Below, one piece after another: positions 34,405 through 43,905 of a stretch of DNA of 64,000 nt; within the stretch, counting starts at the first letter, position 1, and every line of letters starts with the position of its first letter. The position numbers and the translations under genes were made by a program. A model generated the notes under the pieces. The model was not told the origin of the DNA. It ran no database searches and worked only from the letters and a program-made list of their open reading frames with translations. The stretch is from Halanaerobiales bacterium. Lineage in GTDB: Bacteria; Bacillota; Halanaerobiia; Halanaerobiales; DTU029. The stretch is taken from positions 1 through 64,000 of the forward strand of contig JAKSCG010000044.1 in assembly GCA_022360715.1 (NCBI GenBank), read 5' to 3'.

Positions 34405-35385
34405 ATGAGCGATCCAGTTGATATCACTCCTCAGAAATCAAGCGGTTTTAAAGTTAGTTCCAGCTTAATTATATCAGGGATAGTGGCCATTTTAATCCTG
34501 ATCGTCCTCTCATCTTCTATTTATACGATCAGAGAGGACGAAGTTGCTGTAGTAAGAAGCCTGGGTAAAATTACTAAAATTATCGTCGGTAGGGATAATC
34601 ACCATGCCGAAGAACAAAATCAATTAATGGAGCAATTTAAAAATGTCAATATAGTTAAAAGGAAGGGTTTATTTTTTAAAGTTCCGATAATTACCAGTGT
34701 AGAAAAAGTAACCAGTAAATTATTGACCTATACATCTAATGCCGAAAAGATTAATACCAGGGAAAAGAAACAATTTATTATGTCAATGTATGCTCAATAC
34801 GAGATTACTCACCCGGGTCTATTCCAGATTTCGATGGGCACCAAGTCGAAAGCCAATGCTATCCTCGATGACCTGGTCTATCCGGTGGTAATTAAAAGAA
34901 TTAACCGGATCTATAGCGAAACATTTTTGACCGATAAAGAAGCCCTTTATAATACACTGCATGAAGGTTTAATTGAGTTAAATCAAAAAGTAAAAGAATA
35001 CGGGATCGTTATTAAAGACATTGAAATCTTTCGAACATTATTACCACCCGCCAATATTAAATCTACTTTTAACAAAATGAGTGCGGAAAGACAGGCTATT
35101 GCTAAAAAAATTCGCTCAGAAGGTAAAGAACAGTATGATATGACCGTTGCTTTAGTTGATAAAGAAGAAGCCCAACTCATTGCTGAGGCGATCGAAACAG
35201 CGGAAAAAGTTCGGGGAGAAGCTGATGCCGAAGCCTTACAGATCTATGCCGACGGCTATAGTGTTGACCCTGAATTTTATGAGTTCATGCGGAGCCTGGA
35301 TGCCTTAAAAAACGGGGTAGATGAAAATACCAAGATCTATATTGACCGGAACAATCCGGTATTAAAATATTTTTCCAATGAATAA
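34405..35385 (+). CDS. hflC: SPFH/band-7 membrane protein, HflC-like
   Basis: 326 residues; begins one base after the preceding stop, so the two are translated together. N-terminal anchor at about 22-43, SPFH domain to about 235 with an insert of about 25 polar residues (GRDNHHAEEQNQLMEQFKN region) early in the domain, then ERQAIAKKIRSEGKE and EEAQLIAEAIETAEKVRGEADAEA, the hallmark HflC helix, ending near the typical YEFMRSLDAL and a C-terminal YF. Confidence 0.83.
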   Translation: MSDPVDITPQKSSGFKVSSSLIISGIVAILILIVLSSSIYTIREDEVAVVRSLGKITKIIVGRDNHHAEEQNQLMEQFKNVNIVKRKGLFFKVPIITSVEKVTSKLLTYTSNAEKINTREKKQFIMSMYAQYEITHPGLFQISMGTKSKANAILDDLVYPVVIKRINRIYSETFLTDKEALYNTLHEGLIELNQKVKEYGIVIKDIEIFRTLLPPANIKSTFNKMSAERQAIAKKIRSEGKEQYDMTVALVDKEEAQLIAEAIETAEKVRGEADAEALQIYADGYSVDPEFYEFMRSLDALKNGVDENTKIYIDRNNPVLKYFSNE

Positions 35386-35390
35386 GGACC

Positions 35391-35420
35391 AAAAAGCCCC
35401 TTTAATTTAAGGGGCTTTTT
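35391..35420. terminator. bidirectional intrinsic terminator
   Basis: AAAAAGCCCC/GGGGCTTTTT, 10-bp stem with a 10-base loop and T-tracts on both strands. It ends hflKC (plus) and the serine-hydrolase gene (minus), which converge here. Confidence 0.92.
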
Positions 35421-35468
35421 CATTTCCATATACCGGTCTTAACTATTTTGACATTGTTCGCTCTTCCC

Positions 35469-36680
35469 CTATAGTTTTCCCTGCTCAATTAAGGAGATTA
35501 ATCGTATGGTCAATTCTGTTACTAGGGCCGAATCTACCAAATCAGCAGGATTATTTACCGTAACCGCAATTGCATAAACAGGGTCATCTTGGCCTTTTTG
35601 CAGCAGATGGGTATATTGGAGGACCCCGGGCTCTGACCCGCCCTTATATCCTGCAATATGCCATTTCGCCGCTTCGACTAAACCCGGATTGATTCTTAAT
35701 TCCTCAGCTGCTCGGAGGGCATAAATCACCTTACATAATTCTTTAGTAGTAAAAAACCATTCTACTTCTTCGATTAAAGTAGGAGAATCATGCACCAGCT
35801 GGTTTATATCCAGTTCATAATCTTTCAGTTCATTCAGCATATCCTTTTTTTCAGCCAGATCTCCCCGGATATATTTTCCCTGCCGCTCCGGCTCCAGACT
35901 ATATTTTATCTTAAAGGCCTCAACTGTCTTTAAAAACGGCTTAGTTACTGCCGGTACATACTCTTCGATCTTTTCTCGCCCTATATAATCGAGCAAATGA
36001 TCAGTCGCTGTATTATCACTAATTGAGATCATCAAATTAGTGAGGGTCTTAACCGTAAGCGGTGTTTGAACCGGCCAATCCTGTAATATTCCGCTAGGAA
36101 AGGATTTATTCTCTTGATTGATTAAGAGCAGGCTATCCCATGAAATGTTGCCCGCCCGGACCTGATCATAGACTGCCTGTAAAATATATAATTTAAAGGC
36201 AGAACCGACTGCCAGCGGTTGATCGGCATTATAGTCCAATAATATCTCCTGATTGTCCTTGATAACACAAACTGAGACAGCACCTGCCATTTCCTCAAAT
36301 TGTGCTAAAATGCGATCGGCTGAATCCTCAGTTAAAGTCCACATCCCAAACTGTAGTCCGGTAATCTGATTATCTTTATTCAACACTATTGTAGCCGGGG
36401 CGTTTCCTTTTTCAAAGACAAGGGTATAACCCCCCTCGGTAGTAGTTACCTCTTTTAAACTACCCAGTGTACTTTTATACATATCCAGTATTTCAATTAC
36501 TTTTCCGGCCGGAACCTGTTCCAGGAATGAAGAGTCAAATAAATCTGTCACCAGATTATCTTCCAGATTAAATAAGTCAACAAGTAGCTTTTCCTTGATA
36601 TCGCGGTCAGCCGCCAGCACGATTCCTGACAATATAATTATTAAAATTAATGGTGTTAAAAATATTATTTTTTTAATCAT
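35469..36680 (-). CDS. secreted beta-lactamase-fold serine hydrolase (Cpe/LpqF, ORF12-like)
   Basis: 403 residues from ATG 36680 (GAAGGGG six bases before; a TTG six bases upstream is less likely). Signal peptide about 1-24 ending VLAA, no lipobox. An N-terminal alpha/beta domain (about 30-118) is followed by a class-A-like transpeptidase/lactamase domain: SxxK as GSAFK (Ser about 160), SDN as ISDNTATDHLL (about 221), and KGG in place of the usual KTG (about 346). The two-domain layout is that of LpqF and clavulanate-cluster ORF12. Beta-lactam resistance should not be assumed. Confidence 0.85.
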   Translation of the reverse strand: MIKKIIFLTPLILIIILSGIVLAADRDIKEKLLVDLFNLEDNLVTDLFDSSFLEQVPAGKVIEILDMYKSTLGSLKEVTTTEGGYTLVFEKGNAPATIVLNKDNQITGLQFGMWTLTEDSADRILAQFEEMAGAVSVCVIKDNQEILLDYNADQPLAVGSAFKLYILQAVYDQVRAGNISWDSLLLINQENKSFPSGILQDWPVQTPLTVKTLTNLMISISDNTATDHLLDYIGREKIEEYVPAVTKPFLKTVEAFKIKYSLEPERQGKYIRGDLAEKKDMLNELKDYELDINQLVHDSPTLIEEVEWFFTTKELCKVIYALRAAEELRINPGLVEAAKWHIAGYKGGSEPGVLQYTHLLQKGQDDPVYAIAVTVNNPADLVDSALVTELTIRLISLIEQGKL

Positions 36681-36708
36681 TACCAACCCCTTCTTATCCA
36701 GTCAAAAA

Positions 36709-37257
36709 TTAACAACCTGATTTCCGTTTAAACTCTTGCTCTCCAATTTCAAAATACCGGCATTCTATGCCAAAAACCCGCTTATTACCCTGATAACTTA
36801 ACCCGAGCTTTTCTAACACCTTGATTGATGCTTCATTTTCCAATTTAGTCAGCCCAATAATTTTATCAAGTTTTAACAGATCAAAGCCGAACTTTATTGA
36901 AGCATGAGCTCCCTCTGTCGCATAACCTTTTCCCCAGTAATCTGGCGAAAGCGCATAGAGAATCTCTACCTGGTTTAATTCATTAACATGATTTAAACCA
37001 CAATGCCCAATCAATTGTCCTGATCTTTTCTCTACAACTGCCCAGATCCCAAAACCGTTTTTCTGCCAGAATTTAATAATATTATTAAAAAGCTGCTCTG
37101 TCTCATCAGGGCTAAATCCCCGACCTTTCGGCAGTTGTTTACCAACCAAATCCTGGCCCATAATAACTTTGTAATCAGCCAAATAGCTTTGCTCAAATTG
37201 TTTTAACAATAATCTTTCGGTTGCAAGTTCAGGTCGTTGTACCGAGATCAGCACCAC
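36709..37257 (-). CDS. GNAT-family N-acetyltransferase (RimJ/RimL type)
   Basis: 182 residues if started at GTG 37257 (a second GTG is at 37254). The open frame extends to 37320, but its first codon is the TTG of a TTGACA -35 box, so that part cannot be translated from this promoter. Acetyl-CoA fold motifs: LATERLLLKQF at the N terminus, GHCGLNHV, YALSPDYWGKGYATEGAHA (motif A, about 105-123) and NEASIKVLEKLGL. Acetylates an unknown amino group. 28 bases before the serine hydrolase, so one unit. Confidence 0.83.
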   Translation of the reverse strand: MVLISVQRPELATERLLLKQFEQSYLADYKVIMGQDLVGKQLPKGRGFSPDETEQLFNNIIKFWQKNGFGIWAVVEKRSGQLIGHCGLNHVNELNQVEILYALSPDYWGKGYATEGAHASIKFGFDLLKLDKIIGLTKLENEASIKVLEKLGLSYQGNKRVFGIECRYFEIGEQEFKRKSGC

Positions 37258-37291
37258 CCCCTCATCCAGGAAATATTTGCGTACTAATGAT

Positions 37292-37320
37292 AATATATAA
37301 TACCAAGTGGAAGCTGTCAA
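37292..37320 (-). promoter_or_regulatory. sigma-A promoter of the GNAT / serine hydrolase unit
   Basis: Minus strand TTGACA (37315-37320), 17 bases, TATATT (37292-37297). Transcription would begin near 37285. Confidence 0.85.
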
Positions 37321-37331
37321 TTTAATTAAAA

Positions 37332-37360
37332 TAGACCCCGAACCAAATTCAGGGTCTATG
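37332..37360 (-). terminator. intrinsic terminator of the glycan operon
   Basis: ATAGACCC/GGGTCTAT stem with further TGAA/TTCG pairing, then TTTT on the minus strand, 26 bases after the GH85 stop. Confidence 0.8.
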
Positions 37361-37385
37361 ATCTAAGTAACTTGTTTTAAAGTGA

Positions 37386-40085
37386 TTACCGATAGCCATA
37401 TACCTCAAATTCATAGATTCGAGCAGCCGTATCTCCGCCCTGGGTAGGGACAAGGATCGATAATCGAACATATCTGGCGGTCGTCACCTTGACCGGATCG
37501 GTACTGACGCCAGCAGAATTATCGAGCACATTAACTACTTCTAACCAGTTACTTCCGTTTTGGCTTACTTCAATCCGATAGGCCCTGGTATTATAATGGG
37601 ACGATTCATTACCGGCTTCGGCATGGCTTATCTTAAATCCGGCCAGATGATAGAGTTCCCCCAGATCAAGTAATAACCAGTGGGGAGGCTCACCTACCGC
37701 ACACCATTTGTCACTAAGCTTACCGTTAACAGCGAAACTGGGATTCTCTTGGTTATTAACAAAAGAACTGGCACTTACCTGGGCCTGAAGGGCTACATTT
37801 TCCAGCAAATTGGCCTTAGTACTAACTGTAATCAAACTTTCTTTCGTCAGAAGATCCTGTCCTTCAGTATTTTGGGCAATTAAAGTAACGGCATAAACAC
37901 CTTCTTGCGGATAGCGCACTACCGGATTCCTCTCCGTACTGGTCCCGGGAATTCCCCCCTCAAATTCCCACTGCCAGCTTTCAGTCACCTCTGAGGAAAG
38001 GTCAAAAAAAGCTACTTGCTGGTCAGGGGCAATTAAAGTATGATCAACGCTAAAATTTGCTTGAGGCGCAGGATATTCCGGCCAAGCAAAACTCACCTTG
38101 ACCCCTTTTCCATGGATATTATTCGGCGAGAGGGCAACTACCTCCAGTTCAGTTATATCTTCTTTGTTCAAGCGTTTTAGTTCGGGAATATAATAAACTG
38201 TATTAGGGGTTGCTCCTAAAAACTCCCTGCTCTGATCCGGCCTAATCCGATATATTTCATACTGTTTAGCCGTTCTGCCCCTTTTTCTCCATTCCAGTCT
38301 GAGATCGGTATAAATCCCGTCCCGGAAATCAGTTGCTAAAATCCGGGGACGATGGATATGCCTTCTTTTACTAAAGCGATTAAATTGCCGGTCAGCATTG
38401 ATGGATATCTCCCCAATGTTAAGCGAATAATCTTCGATCGTGTGATCACTTTCAATTTTTAAGGAAATGGCCGCGATCTCTTGGCCGCGATATTTATGTA
38501 AAGAAACAGATTGCTTAGTCCATCCGTTTGGATTGATCTCTCCTACACCAAAGAAGGTAAAAGCTTGGGGATTTTCGGCAAAAGCAATCCCGACCTGTAA
38601 ATATGGATAGGGTAAAGGAGTTTGATAGACAATCTCTAACTTTGTATTTCTTTTTACCGGTATTTTTGTTTTGTAAAGCTTAATATGATTAGCGCTATTG
38701 CGCTCAGCTCTACCGGCAATCTTGAGCGAACTACCTCCATAATAGGCATTATCCCAGTCAAACTCAGGTTTCAAAGACCCTTCCCCGGTGGATTCGACAA
38801 TCCACCGCCAGGTCGGCAAAACATCCTGAAGACTCCTATTATGCCAATCCTGCCCGGACATTACCTCCCCCTTAACAGCATATATTTTTCCATGACCGGT
38901 ATTAAAATTGGTTAAAAACCTTTTGCCGATAATTGGTGACTTAGCAGTAATAAAACGGGCAATCCCGGGCCACTGGCCTGATTGATTGGAATCATCAATC
39001 TCAAGCAAGGGCTGAGCCGGATTTCGATTGATCCCGGACCAGAATAATTCCTCTTTTTGATAAAATTCGGTCATATCTTTCGAACTACTAAAGGTCCAAT
39101 TGGGGCAGTATAAACCCAAGGAAACTATTGCCGGTGAATCGGGCGGGAATATTTTGGACCAATACGGATAGCGACTTTGAGTCCCCTGGGCTTGAACATC
39201 CAGACCGGCATACAAGTCATAAGGACTCCTCTCCATAGCAATGGCCCGCTCACTAGAATCCCCTAAAACATCTTTCCCCCTGAAATAAGCAGACCGCCAA
39301 CGAAAATCAATAAATAAGCCATCAGCTTCCTGGAAAAACATAGCGTTTCGATCATTTAATGCACCCTGCCACCTGATTCTCCCCGATACATCCATCGCAT
39401 CATACCAGATCACCTGCATTTCTTCCGATTTTTCATCCTGGAAATAGGCGAGGAATTGCTGCATTTTCTGGGCATAGTAGTAATCCCCACCGCCCGTCTC
39501 CTGATTAATAAACCAGCCGTCAAACCCATAATAGTCGGCCACTTCGATTAATTTATCGGCCACGGGAAAAGAGCCGTCTGCCCTTTGTTGCAAGAATTGT
39601 TCGACCCATTCAAATTTTCCCCCGTAAACACTAGGTGGAAAGAAGACCGTCCCTAGAACACTAACCCCATTTTTATGGGCGGCATCAATCACATCGGCAC
39701 TGGGCGATAAGATTAAACCCTCACCGGCCGATCCCCCCCACATAATTAGCGTATCAATGTATTGCCAGTAACTAAAGGCATAGATATCAAAAGTATTTCC
39801 GCCCTGAGAAGGGGCACCACTGGTACTGGGATACATAATCGATATCGCCATCACTTTAGCCTGATCACTGGTTGCCGGATTTACCCGCTGACCAATCAAG
39901 CGCTCTTGTAATGGGATACTCCCTCGATTAAATTTGGCATCAGGGTCATTTTCCGGATTCCAGTTTAGTAATCCTGCCGGATACCAATAAGAAGAATATG
40001 GTTGTTTAGCCTGTACCTCTATCCCGATAGTTATTAGCATCAAAAAACAGAGAAATACAACCATTACCTGCCAACATATTCTCAT
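37386..40085 (-). CDS. secreted GH85 endo-beta-N-acetylglucosaminidase with PKD and F5/8C modules
   Basis: 899 residues. Signal peptide about 1-26 (EVQA). GH85 catalytic barrel about 70-400: YPSTSGAPSQGG, LGTVFFPP, and FDGWFINQETGGG with the catalytic pair Asn194 and Glu196. Beta-sandwich region about 410-660. PKD domain about 670-750 (SWQWEFEGG...YPQEGVYAVTLIAQN). F5/8 type C (CBM32-like) domain about 765-899. The family cuts the GlcNAc-GlcNAc core of N-glycans and frees the oligosaccharide. Last gene of the operon. Confidence 0.93.
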   Translation of the reverse strand: MRICWQVMVVFLCFLMLITIGIEVQAKQPYSSYWYPAGLLNWNPENDPDAKFNRGSIPLQERLIGQRVNPATSDQAKVMAISIMYPSTSGAPSQGGNTFDIYAFSYWQYIDTLIMWGGSAGEGLILSPSADVIDAAHKNGVSVLGTVFFPPSVYGGKFEWVEQFLQQRADGSFPVADKLIEVADYYGFDGWFINQETGGGDYYYAQKMQQFLAYFQDEKSEEMQVIWYDAMDVSGRIRWQGALNDRNAMFFQEADGLFIDFRWRSAYFRGKDVLGDSSERAIAMERSPYDLYAGLDVQAQGTQSRYPYWSKIFPPDSPAIVSLGLYCPNWTFSSSKDMTEFYQKEELFWSGINRNPAQPLLEIDDSNQSGQWPGIARFITAKSPIIGKRFLTNFNTGHGKIYAVKGEVMSGQDWHNRSLQDVLPTWRWIVESTGEGSLKPEFDWDNAYYGGSSLKIAGRAERNSANHIKLYKTKIPVKRNTKLEIVYQTPLPYPYLQVGIAFAENPQAFTFFGVGEINPNGWTKQSVSLHKYRGQEIAAISLKIESDHTIEDYSLNIGEISINADRQFNRFSKRRHIHRPRILATDFRDGIYTDLRLEWRKRGRTAKQYEIYRIRPDQSREFLGATPNTVYYIPELKRLNKEDITELEVVALSPNNIHGKGVKVSFAWPEYPAPQANFSVDHTLIAPDQQVAFFDLSSEVTESWQWEFEGGIPGTSTERNPVVRYPQEGVYAVTLIAQNTEGQDLLTKESLITVSTKANLLENVALQAQVSASSFVNNQENPSFAVNGKLSDKWCAVGEPPHWLLLDLGELYHLAGFKISHAEAGNESSHYNTRAYRIEVSQNGSNWLEVVNVLDNSAGVSTDPVKVTTARYVRLSILVPTQGGDTAARIYEFEVYGYR

Positions 40086-40121
40086 ATTATTTATCCCTCC
40101 ATTGTTAGCCTTTTTTAAGGG

Positions 40122-40161
40122 GGTACTCCATTGGCCCCCCGGAAGGGGTCAATGGAGTACC
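40122..40161 (-). repeat. strong intergenic stem-loop before the GH85 gene
   Basis: 12-bp perfect arms GGTACTCCATTG/CAATGGAGTACC, extended by CCCC/GGGG, no T-tract. The 5' arm (minus strand) also contains CTCCATTG, which is fully complementary to CAATGGAG overlapping the GH85 ribosome site (40097-40104). Confidence 0.75.
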
Positions 40162-40216
40162 AAAACTGCCAATCAGCACAATATATTTAACCGTTAAGTT
40201 ACCTGCTCGAGCTTAC

Positions 40217-41569
40217 TCAGTTTAGCTGATTGAAATCCCAATAGGCCAGCAGACCACTTTCATTCCCGCTTAATTCCTGATTCATTGTTGCTTTAATCTC
40301 TGCGGACGAACGGGCCAGCTTCCAGATCCTGACTTCGTCAATTATACCATTAAAAATCCTTCCCTGCCAGGCGGCACAATCACCAATAAATAAATCAAAG
40401 TCAGAGAAGTTTAATGGTTGGGTTACTTCGGTAGTCGCCTGTAGTTCCCCGTTAATATAGATTTTAATCGTCTTACTGTCAAAAACCCCGGCGACATGGT
40501 ACCATTTCCCGGTCTCCATTATCGGCTCAGAGGTTGCGGCGGTCCAACCAGGAGTGGTCACTACAAACTCAACCGTGCCGTTTTTACCGGTACGAAGAGT
40601 ATAACCCCTATTTCCTCCCCGGTCACCGTCTTTGCCCACAATTACCCCTTCCCAGGTATTATTTTTCCACTGGTCGGCTTTAATCCAGGCTTCAACGGTA
40701 ATTTGATCCGTCGGACTAAGATAATCCCGGTGTGATACAATTAAACGATCATTACGACCGTCCAATTTAAGGGCATTACCTAATTTACCCTTGACCCAAA
40801 GCGGACTACCGGCATCTACGACCGCATTAGCCCCCTGTTCTGTTTGATCGGCAAAAAATAGTTGATCAACTAAGGAATCTTCCAACTCCCGCCTGGCTCG
40901 GTTCATGTAAGCCACTGTATTAATCTCAGTCGACGGCGCAAGCTCACTCACGTTATTGACCTGTCCTGCTGTTTGCAGTACTATTTTAGCTTCCTCAACC
41001 GCTTTAAGGGGATAATAAACACTTAGTTTTTCGCCGGGTACCGGTGCACCAATCACCGACCGATTAATAATATCCTCGGTCAGTCTGATCGCATCACTGA
41101 GGGTAGGCAGATAGGAAAAGGCATCTACCATTACAAAACTGCTCAGTGCCGCCGTATTTTTCCGACCGGTAACAACGACTTTAATCGTATGTTGTCCTTT
41201 AGTTAGCCCATCTTTACGGTAAAGAACCTGCTGGGCTGTTCGGTCACTACTATAGCAATCTATTGTCGCCTCAAGCTTACCGTCCAGATATATCTCGGCC
41301 AGACCATTTCTGTTGCCGATTGAACCGAGCAAGCGGACCGCCGTCCCTTCAAAGGTAAATTCAGCATAAGCCCGGTGGTGGGCAGCAGCTTCGGTCTGAG
41401 CATACGAATCTCTAAAAATCAGTGAATTCCACATCCCCCGGTAGTCAATCCGTTCACTGGTATTATCAATATTAACCCAGGCACTATCAGGAATACTAGC
41501 CATACTACCGGAACTGATCCCAAGCAATAGGATCGTCAACAAAAATACCTTAAATAATTTATTTAACAT
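40217..41569 (-). CDS. secreted LamG/concanavalin-like carbohydrate-binding protein
   Basis: 450 residues. Signal peptide about 1-25 without lipobox. An N-terminal beta-sandwich (about 30-150; AEFTFEGTAVRLLGSIGNRNG, LDGKLEATID) resembles a carbohydrate-binding module. A helical FIVAR-like linker runs about 155-235. The LamG-like domain spans about 255-425 (NALKLDGRNDRLIV, VEAWIKADQW, YHVAGVFDSKTIKIYINGE, IDEVRIWKLARS). No glycosidase domain is visible, so a glycan-tethering role beside the GH85 enzyme is likely. Confidence 0.85.
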   Translation of the reverse strand: MLNKLFKVFLLTILLLGISSGSMASIPDSAWVNIDNTSERIDYRGMWNSLIFRDSYAQTEAAAHHRAYAEFTFEGTAVRLLGSIGNRNGLAEIYLDGKLEATIDCYSSDRTAQQVLYRKDGLTKGQHTIKVVVTGRKNTAALSSFVMVDAFSYLPTLSDAIRLTEDIINRSVIGAPVPGEKLSVYYPLKAVEEAKIVLQTAGQVNNVSELAPSTEINTVAYMNRARRELEDSLVDQLFFADQTEQGANAVVDAGSPLWVKGKLGNALKLDGRNDRLIVSHRDYLSPTDQITVEAWIKADQWKNNTWEGVIVGKDGDRGGNRGYTLRTGKNGTVEFVVTTPGWTAATSEPIMETGKWYHVAGVFDSKTIKIYINGELQATTEVTQPLNFSDFDLFIGDCAAWQGRIFNGIIDEVRIWKLARSSAEIKATMNQELSGNESGLLAYWDFNQLN

Positions 41570-41593
41570 AGAAATACCTCCTAGGTTTTAATC

Positions 41594-42868
41594 CTAATAG
41601 TTAAAGAGGTCATTGATGCTGGCCTGCACCTTGCCTTTGACCTCAGCAATGGCCGCAGCCGGTGTTTTATCTGCATTTTCAATCGCCTCCATCGCTTCCT
41701 CCCACTCATCAGGTAAGATCGAGCTTAACATCAGGATATCGCCGTCCCAGGTCTGTAGCCCTTCCCACCAAATACTGGCACTCAATCGATCCGGGGCATT
41801 TTCAACAATATAGTCCTGGGTGTCATAATCGTCCGGTTGCCAGAGGAAATCAGCCACGGCAATTAAAGCCTTTTTTTCCTGAGCATTGGCCGGCAGAACA
41901 AAGGTCTCCATTGATAACTGGGGATAAGCATAGCGCTCAGCTTTTGGTCCCAGCGGCAAAGGAACAATCCCAAATTCAAAGTTAAAGCCACCTCTGATCC
42001 AGTGAATCCGCCACACTTCAATCGGCTGCATCGCATAACGACCGTCCCTGAAATTATCACCGCTATTATCACCCAGCTCCGCAATACCTTCTACACTGGA
42101 CCAGCGGTAATAAGTTTCAAAAGCCTCCAGTGCAGCCGGCTCATCCATACTAAAAATCCTTTGCTGGTCCTTTTCCCGGGTCAACCGACTGCCATTAGCC
42201 AGTACTAAATCATACCGCCAGATATGACCGAAACCATACTGATCAATCTCCCCGTCCCCATTGTTATCTTTGGTTAAGGCTTTAGCCAGTTCAGCCGCCT
42301 TTTCCCAGGTCCATTCACCCTGTTGGTAATAATAATGTGGATTTTGAAGACCGGCATTCTCAAACATATCTTTATTAAAAATCACGAACCTCATCGCCCC
42401 AAAAAGAGTCCCAAAGGTACTAAAGCCATATTTCTTACCCTGATAGGAAAGGACATTCATCGTGTTCTGGTGTTCCTGGGGCAGTCTTTGGTAATACTGC
42501 TCATTCAGCACATCATTTACCGGGGCAAAGACATTTTGCGGTAATAGTTTCCAGAATATTTCATGATTAATATTCCAGATATCAAGGGTCGATTCCCCGG
42601 CCAACAGCCTGTTCATCAAACCTTCGTTCATTTTATCATAAGGTAGTCCCTGATAGACAATTTTACAGTTAAACCTCTTTTCGGCCTCTTCGATCCGGCC
42701 GGGTATTTTATCCCGAATTTCCTGTAAGCGGTCAGTCCAGGAGATAACGTTAACTGTCTGCCCTTGCAGGTCAATCTTACCAAAGTCGTAAGCCTTAATC
42801 CCACCTACTGTGCTCAACATGAACAACAATAAAACTATCCCGATGCTAAATACCTTTTTCTTATTCAT
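41594..42868 (-). CDS. ABC sugar transporter solute-binding protein
   Basis: 424 residues from ATG 42868 (CGGAGGGAAG before it; a longer frame to 42901 runs through the ribosome site). Signal peptide about 1-26 (IKA), no lipobox. Bacterial SBP type 1 fold: VNVISWTDRLQEIRDKIPGRI, ERFNCKIVYQGLPYDKM, PHYYYQQGEWTWEKAAELAKALTKDNNGDGEIDQYGFGH (in parts). It follows its permease pair, an unusual order, and lies upstream of the two secreted glycan proteins. Complex oligosaccharide, probably N-glycan derived, is the inferred ligand. Confidence 0.9.
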   Translation of the reverse strand: MNKKKVFSIGIVLLLFMLSTVGGIKAYDFGKIDLQGQTVNVISWTDRLQEIRDKIPGRIEEAEKRFNCKIVYQGLPYDKMNEGLMNRLLAGESTLDIWNINHEIFWKLLPQNVFAPVNDVLNEQYYQRLPQEHQNTMNVLSYQGKKYGFSTFGTLFGAMRFVIFNKDMFENAGLQNPHYYYQQGEWTWEKAAELAKALTKDNNGDGEIDQYGFGHIWRYDLVLANGSRLTREKDQQRIFSMDEPAALEAFETYYRWSSVEGIAELGDNSGDNFRDGRYAMQPIEVWRIHWIRGGFNFEFGIVPLPLGPKAERYAYPQLSMETFVLPANAQEKKALIAVADFLWQPDDYDTQDYIVENAPDRLSASIWWEGLQTWDGDILMLSSILPDEWEEAMEAIENADKTPAAAIAEVKGKVQASINDLFNY

Positions 42869-42918
42869 TTTCTTCCCTCCGTTATGATTTTTTACAAGCA
42901 AACCAACTTTAACTTAAG

Positions 42919-42961
42919 CCGAGCTAATCACCCCCTTGTTAAAATGATTAACTAACCTCGG
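42919..42961 (-). repeat. weak intergenic stem-loop before the solute-binding-protein gene
   Basis: CCGAG/CTCGG and TAATCA/TGATTA pair around a 14-base loop, with an asymmetric internal bulge (1 versus 6 bases). No T-tract. Confidence 0.35.
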
Positions 42962-42967
42962 TTTTCA

Positions 42968-43891
42968 TTAACCTACCAGACCGGTACGCTCGATACTCTC
43001 TACAAAATACCGCTGGAGAACGGCATAAAGAAGCAGTAACGGGGCCATAAACAACAGGCTCCCGGTATTATTAATAATAGAGGCATAGGCAGTTGTCCGC
43101 AAAGAAGGATCAATCTGATAAATTAGATCATTGAGCATAATCGGTAAAAGTTGGGAACCACTACCCATAAAGATATTAGTGAAGAAATAATCATTCCACT
43201 GCCAGACAAAGGAAAAAAGAAATACAATGATTAGGGCCGGAGTAGCCCCGGGCAACATGATCTGAAAAAAAGTCCTTAAAGGACCGGCCCCGTCCACATA
43301 GGCCGCTTCCTCCAAACTACGGGACATCCCTTTGAAAAATTGACGCATAATATAGATAAAGAGACCATTCCTCAGGCCGGTTCCGCTGAGCGCAGTCAAA
43401 ATAAAGGGCCAGAAAGAACCTAACAGATTGATCCCCCCTCCCGGGAGTAAACCCAGCGGGTTAAAATTCTTAAAGTTCAGGTAAAGGGGAATCATGATCA
43501 TCTGCGGGGGCACAATCAAGGTAAAAATAACCAAAGCAAAAAATAACTGTTTACCCCAAAAATTAAACCGACCAAAACCATAACCGATCAAAGTGCAGGC
43601 CAAAAGCTGGAATATACTGATTGTTAATGTTAAAACTAAAGTATTAATAAAGGCCTGGGGATACTCCATTTCAGCAAAGGCGAAACGGTAATTATCCAGG
43701 GTAAGGTTACGGGGAATCCACATAACTGTTTTATCAAAAATATCGGGAATAGTCATAAATGATGATGACAATTTACTTAAGACCGGAAAAATAATGATAT
43801 AACAGATCCCGCCGATTAATACCCAACGGAGCAAGCCCAGTCCGAGCGCTTGCATTTTGTAAACTTTAATTGATTTAAATAGCTTTAACAT
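42968..43891 (-). CDS. ABC sugar transporter permease, MalG type
   Basis: 307 residues from ATG 43891 (AGGAGGGAGGAAG upstream). Six membrane segments. The EAA loop is EEAAYVDGAG...FQIMLPG (about 190-215), which docks the ATPase. Partner of the next upstream gene, whose end it overlaps only in the rejected longer frame. Confidence 0.9.
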   Translation of the reverse strand: MLKLFKSIKVYKMQALGLGLLRWVLIGGICYIIIFPVLSKLSSSFMTIPDIFDKTVMWIPRNLTLDNYRFAFAEMEYPQAFINTLVLTLTISIFQLLACTLIGYGFGRFNFWGKQLFFALVIFTLIVPPQMIMIPLYLNFKNFNPLGLLPGGGINLLGSFWPFILTALSGTGLRNGLFIYIMRQFFKGMSRSLEEAAYVDGAGPLRTFFQIMLPGATPALIIVFLFSFVWQWNDYFFTNIFMGSGSQLLPIMLNDLIYQIDPSLRTTAYASIINNTGSLLFMAPLLLLYAVLQRYFVESIERTGLVG

Positions 43892-43905
43892 AGTCTTCCT
43901 CCCTC

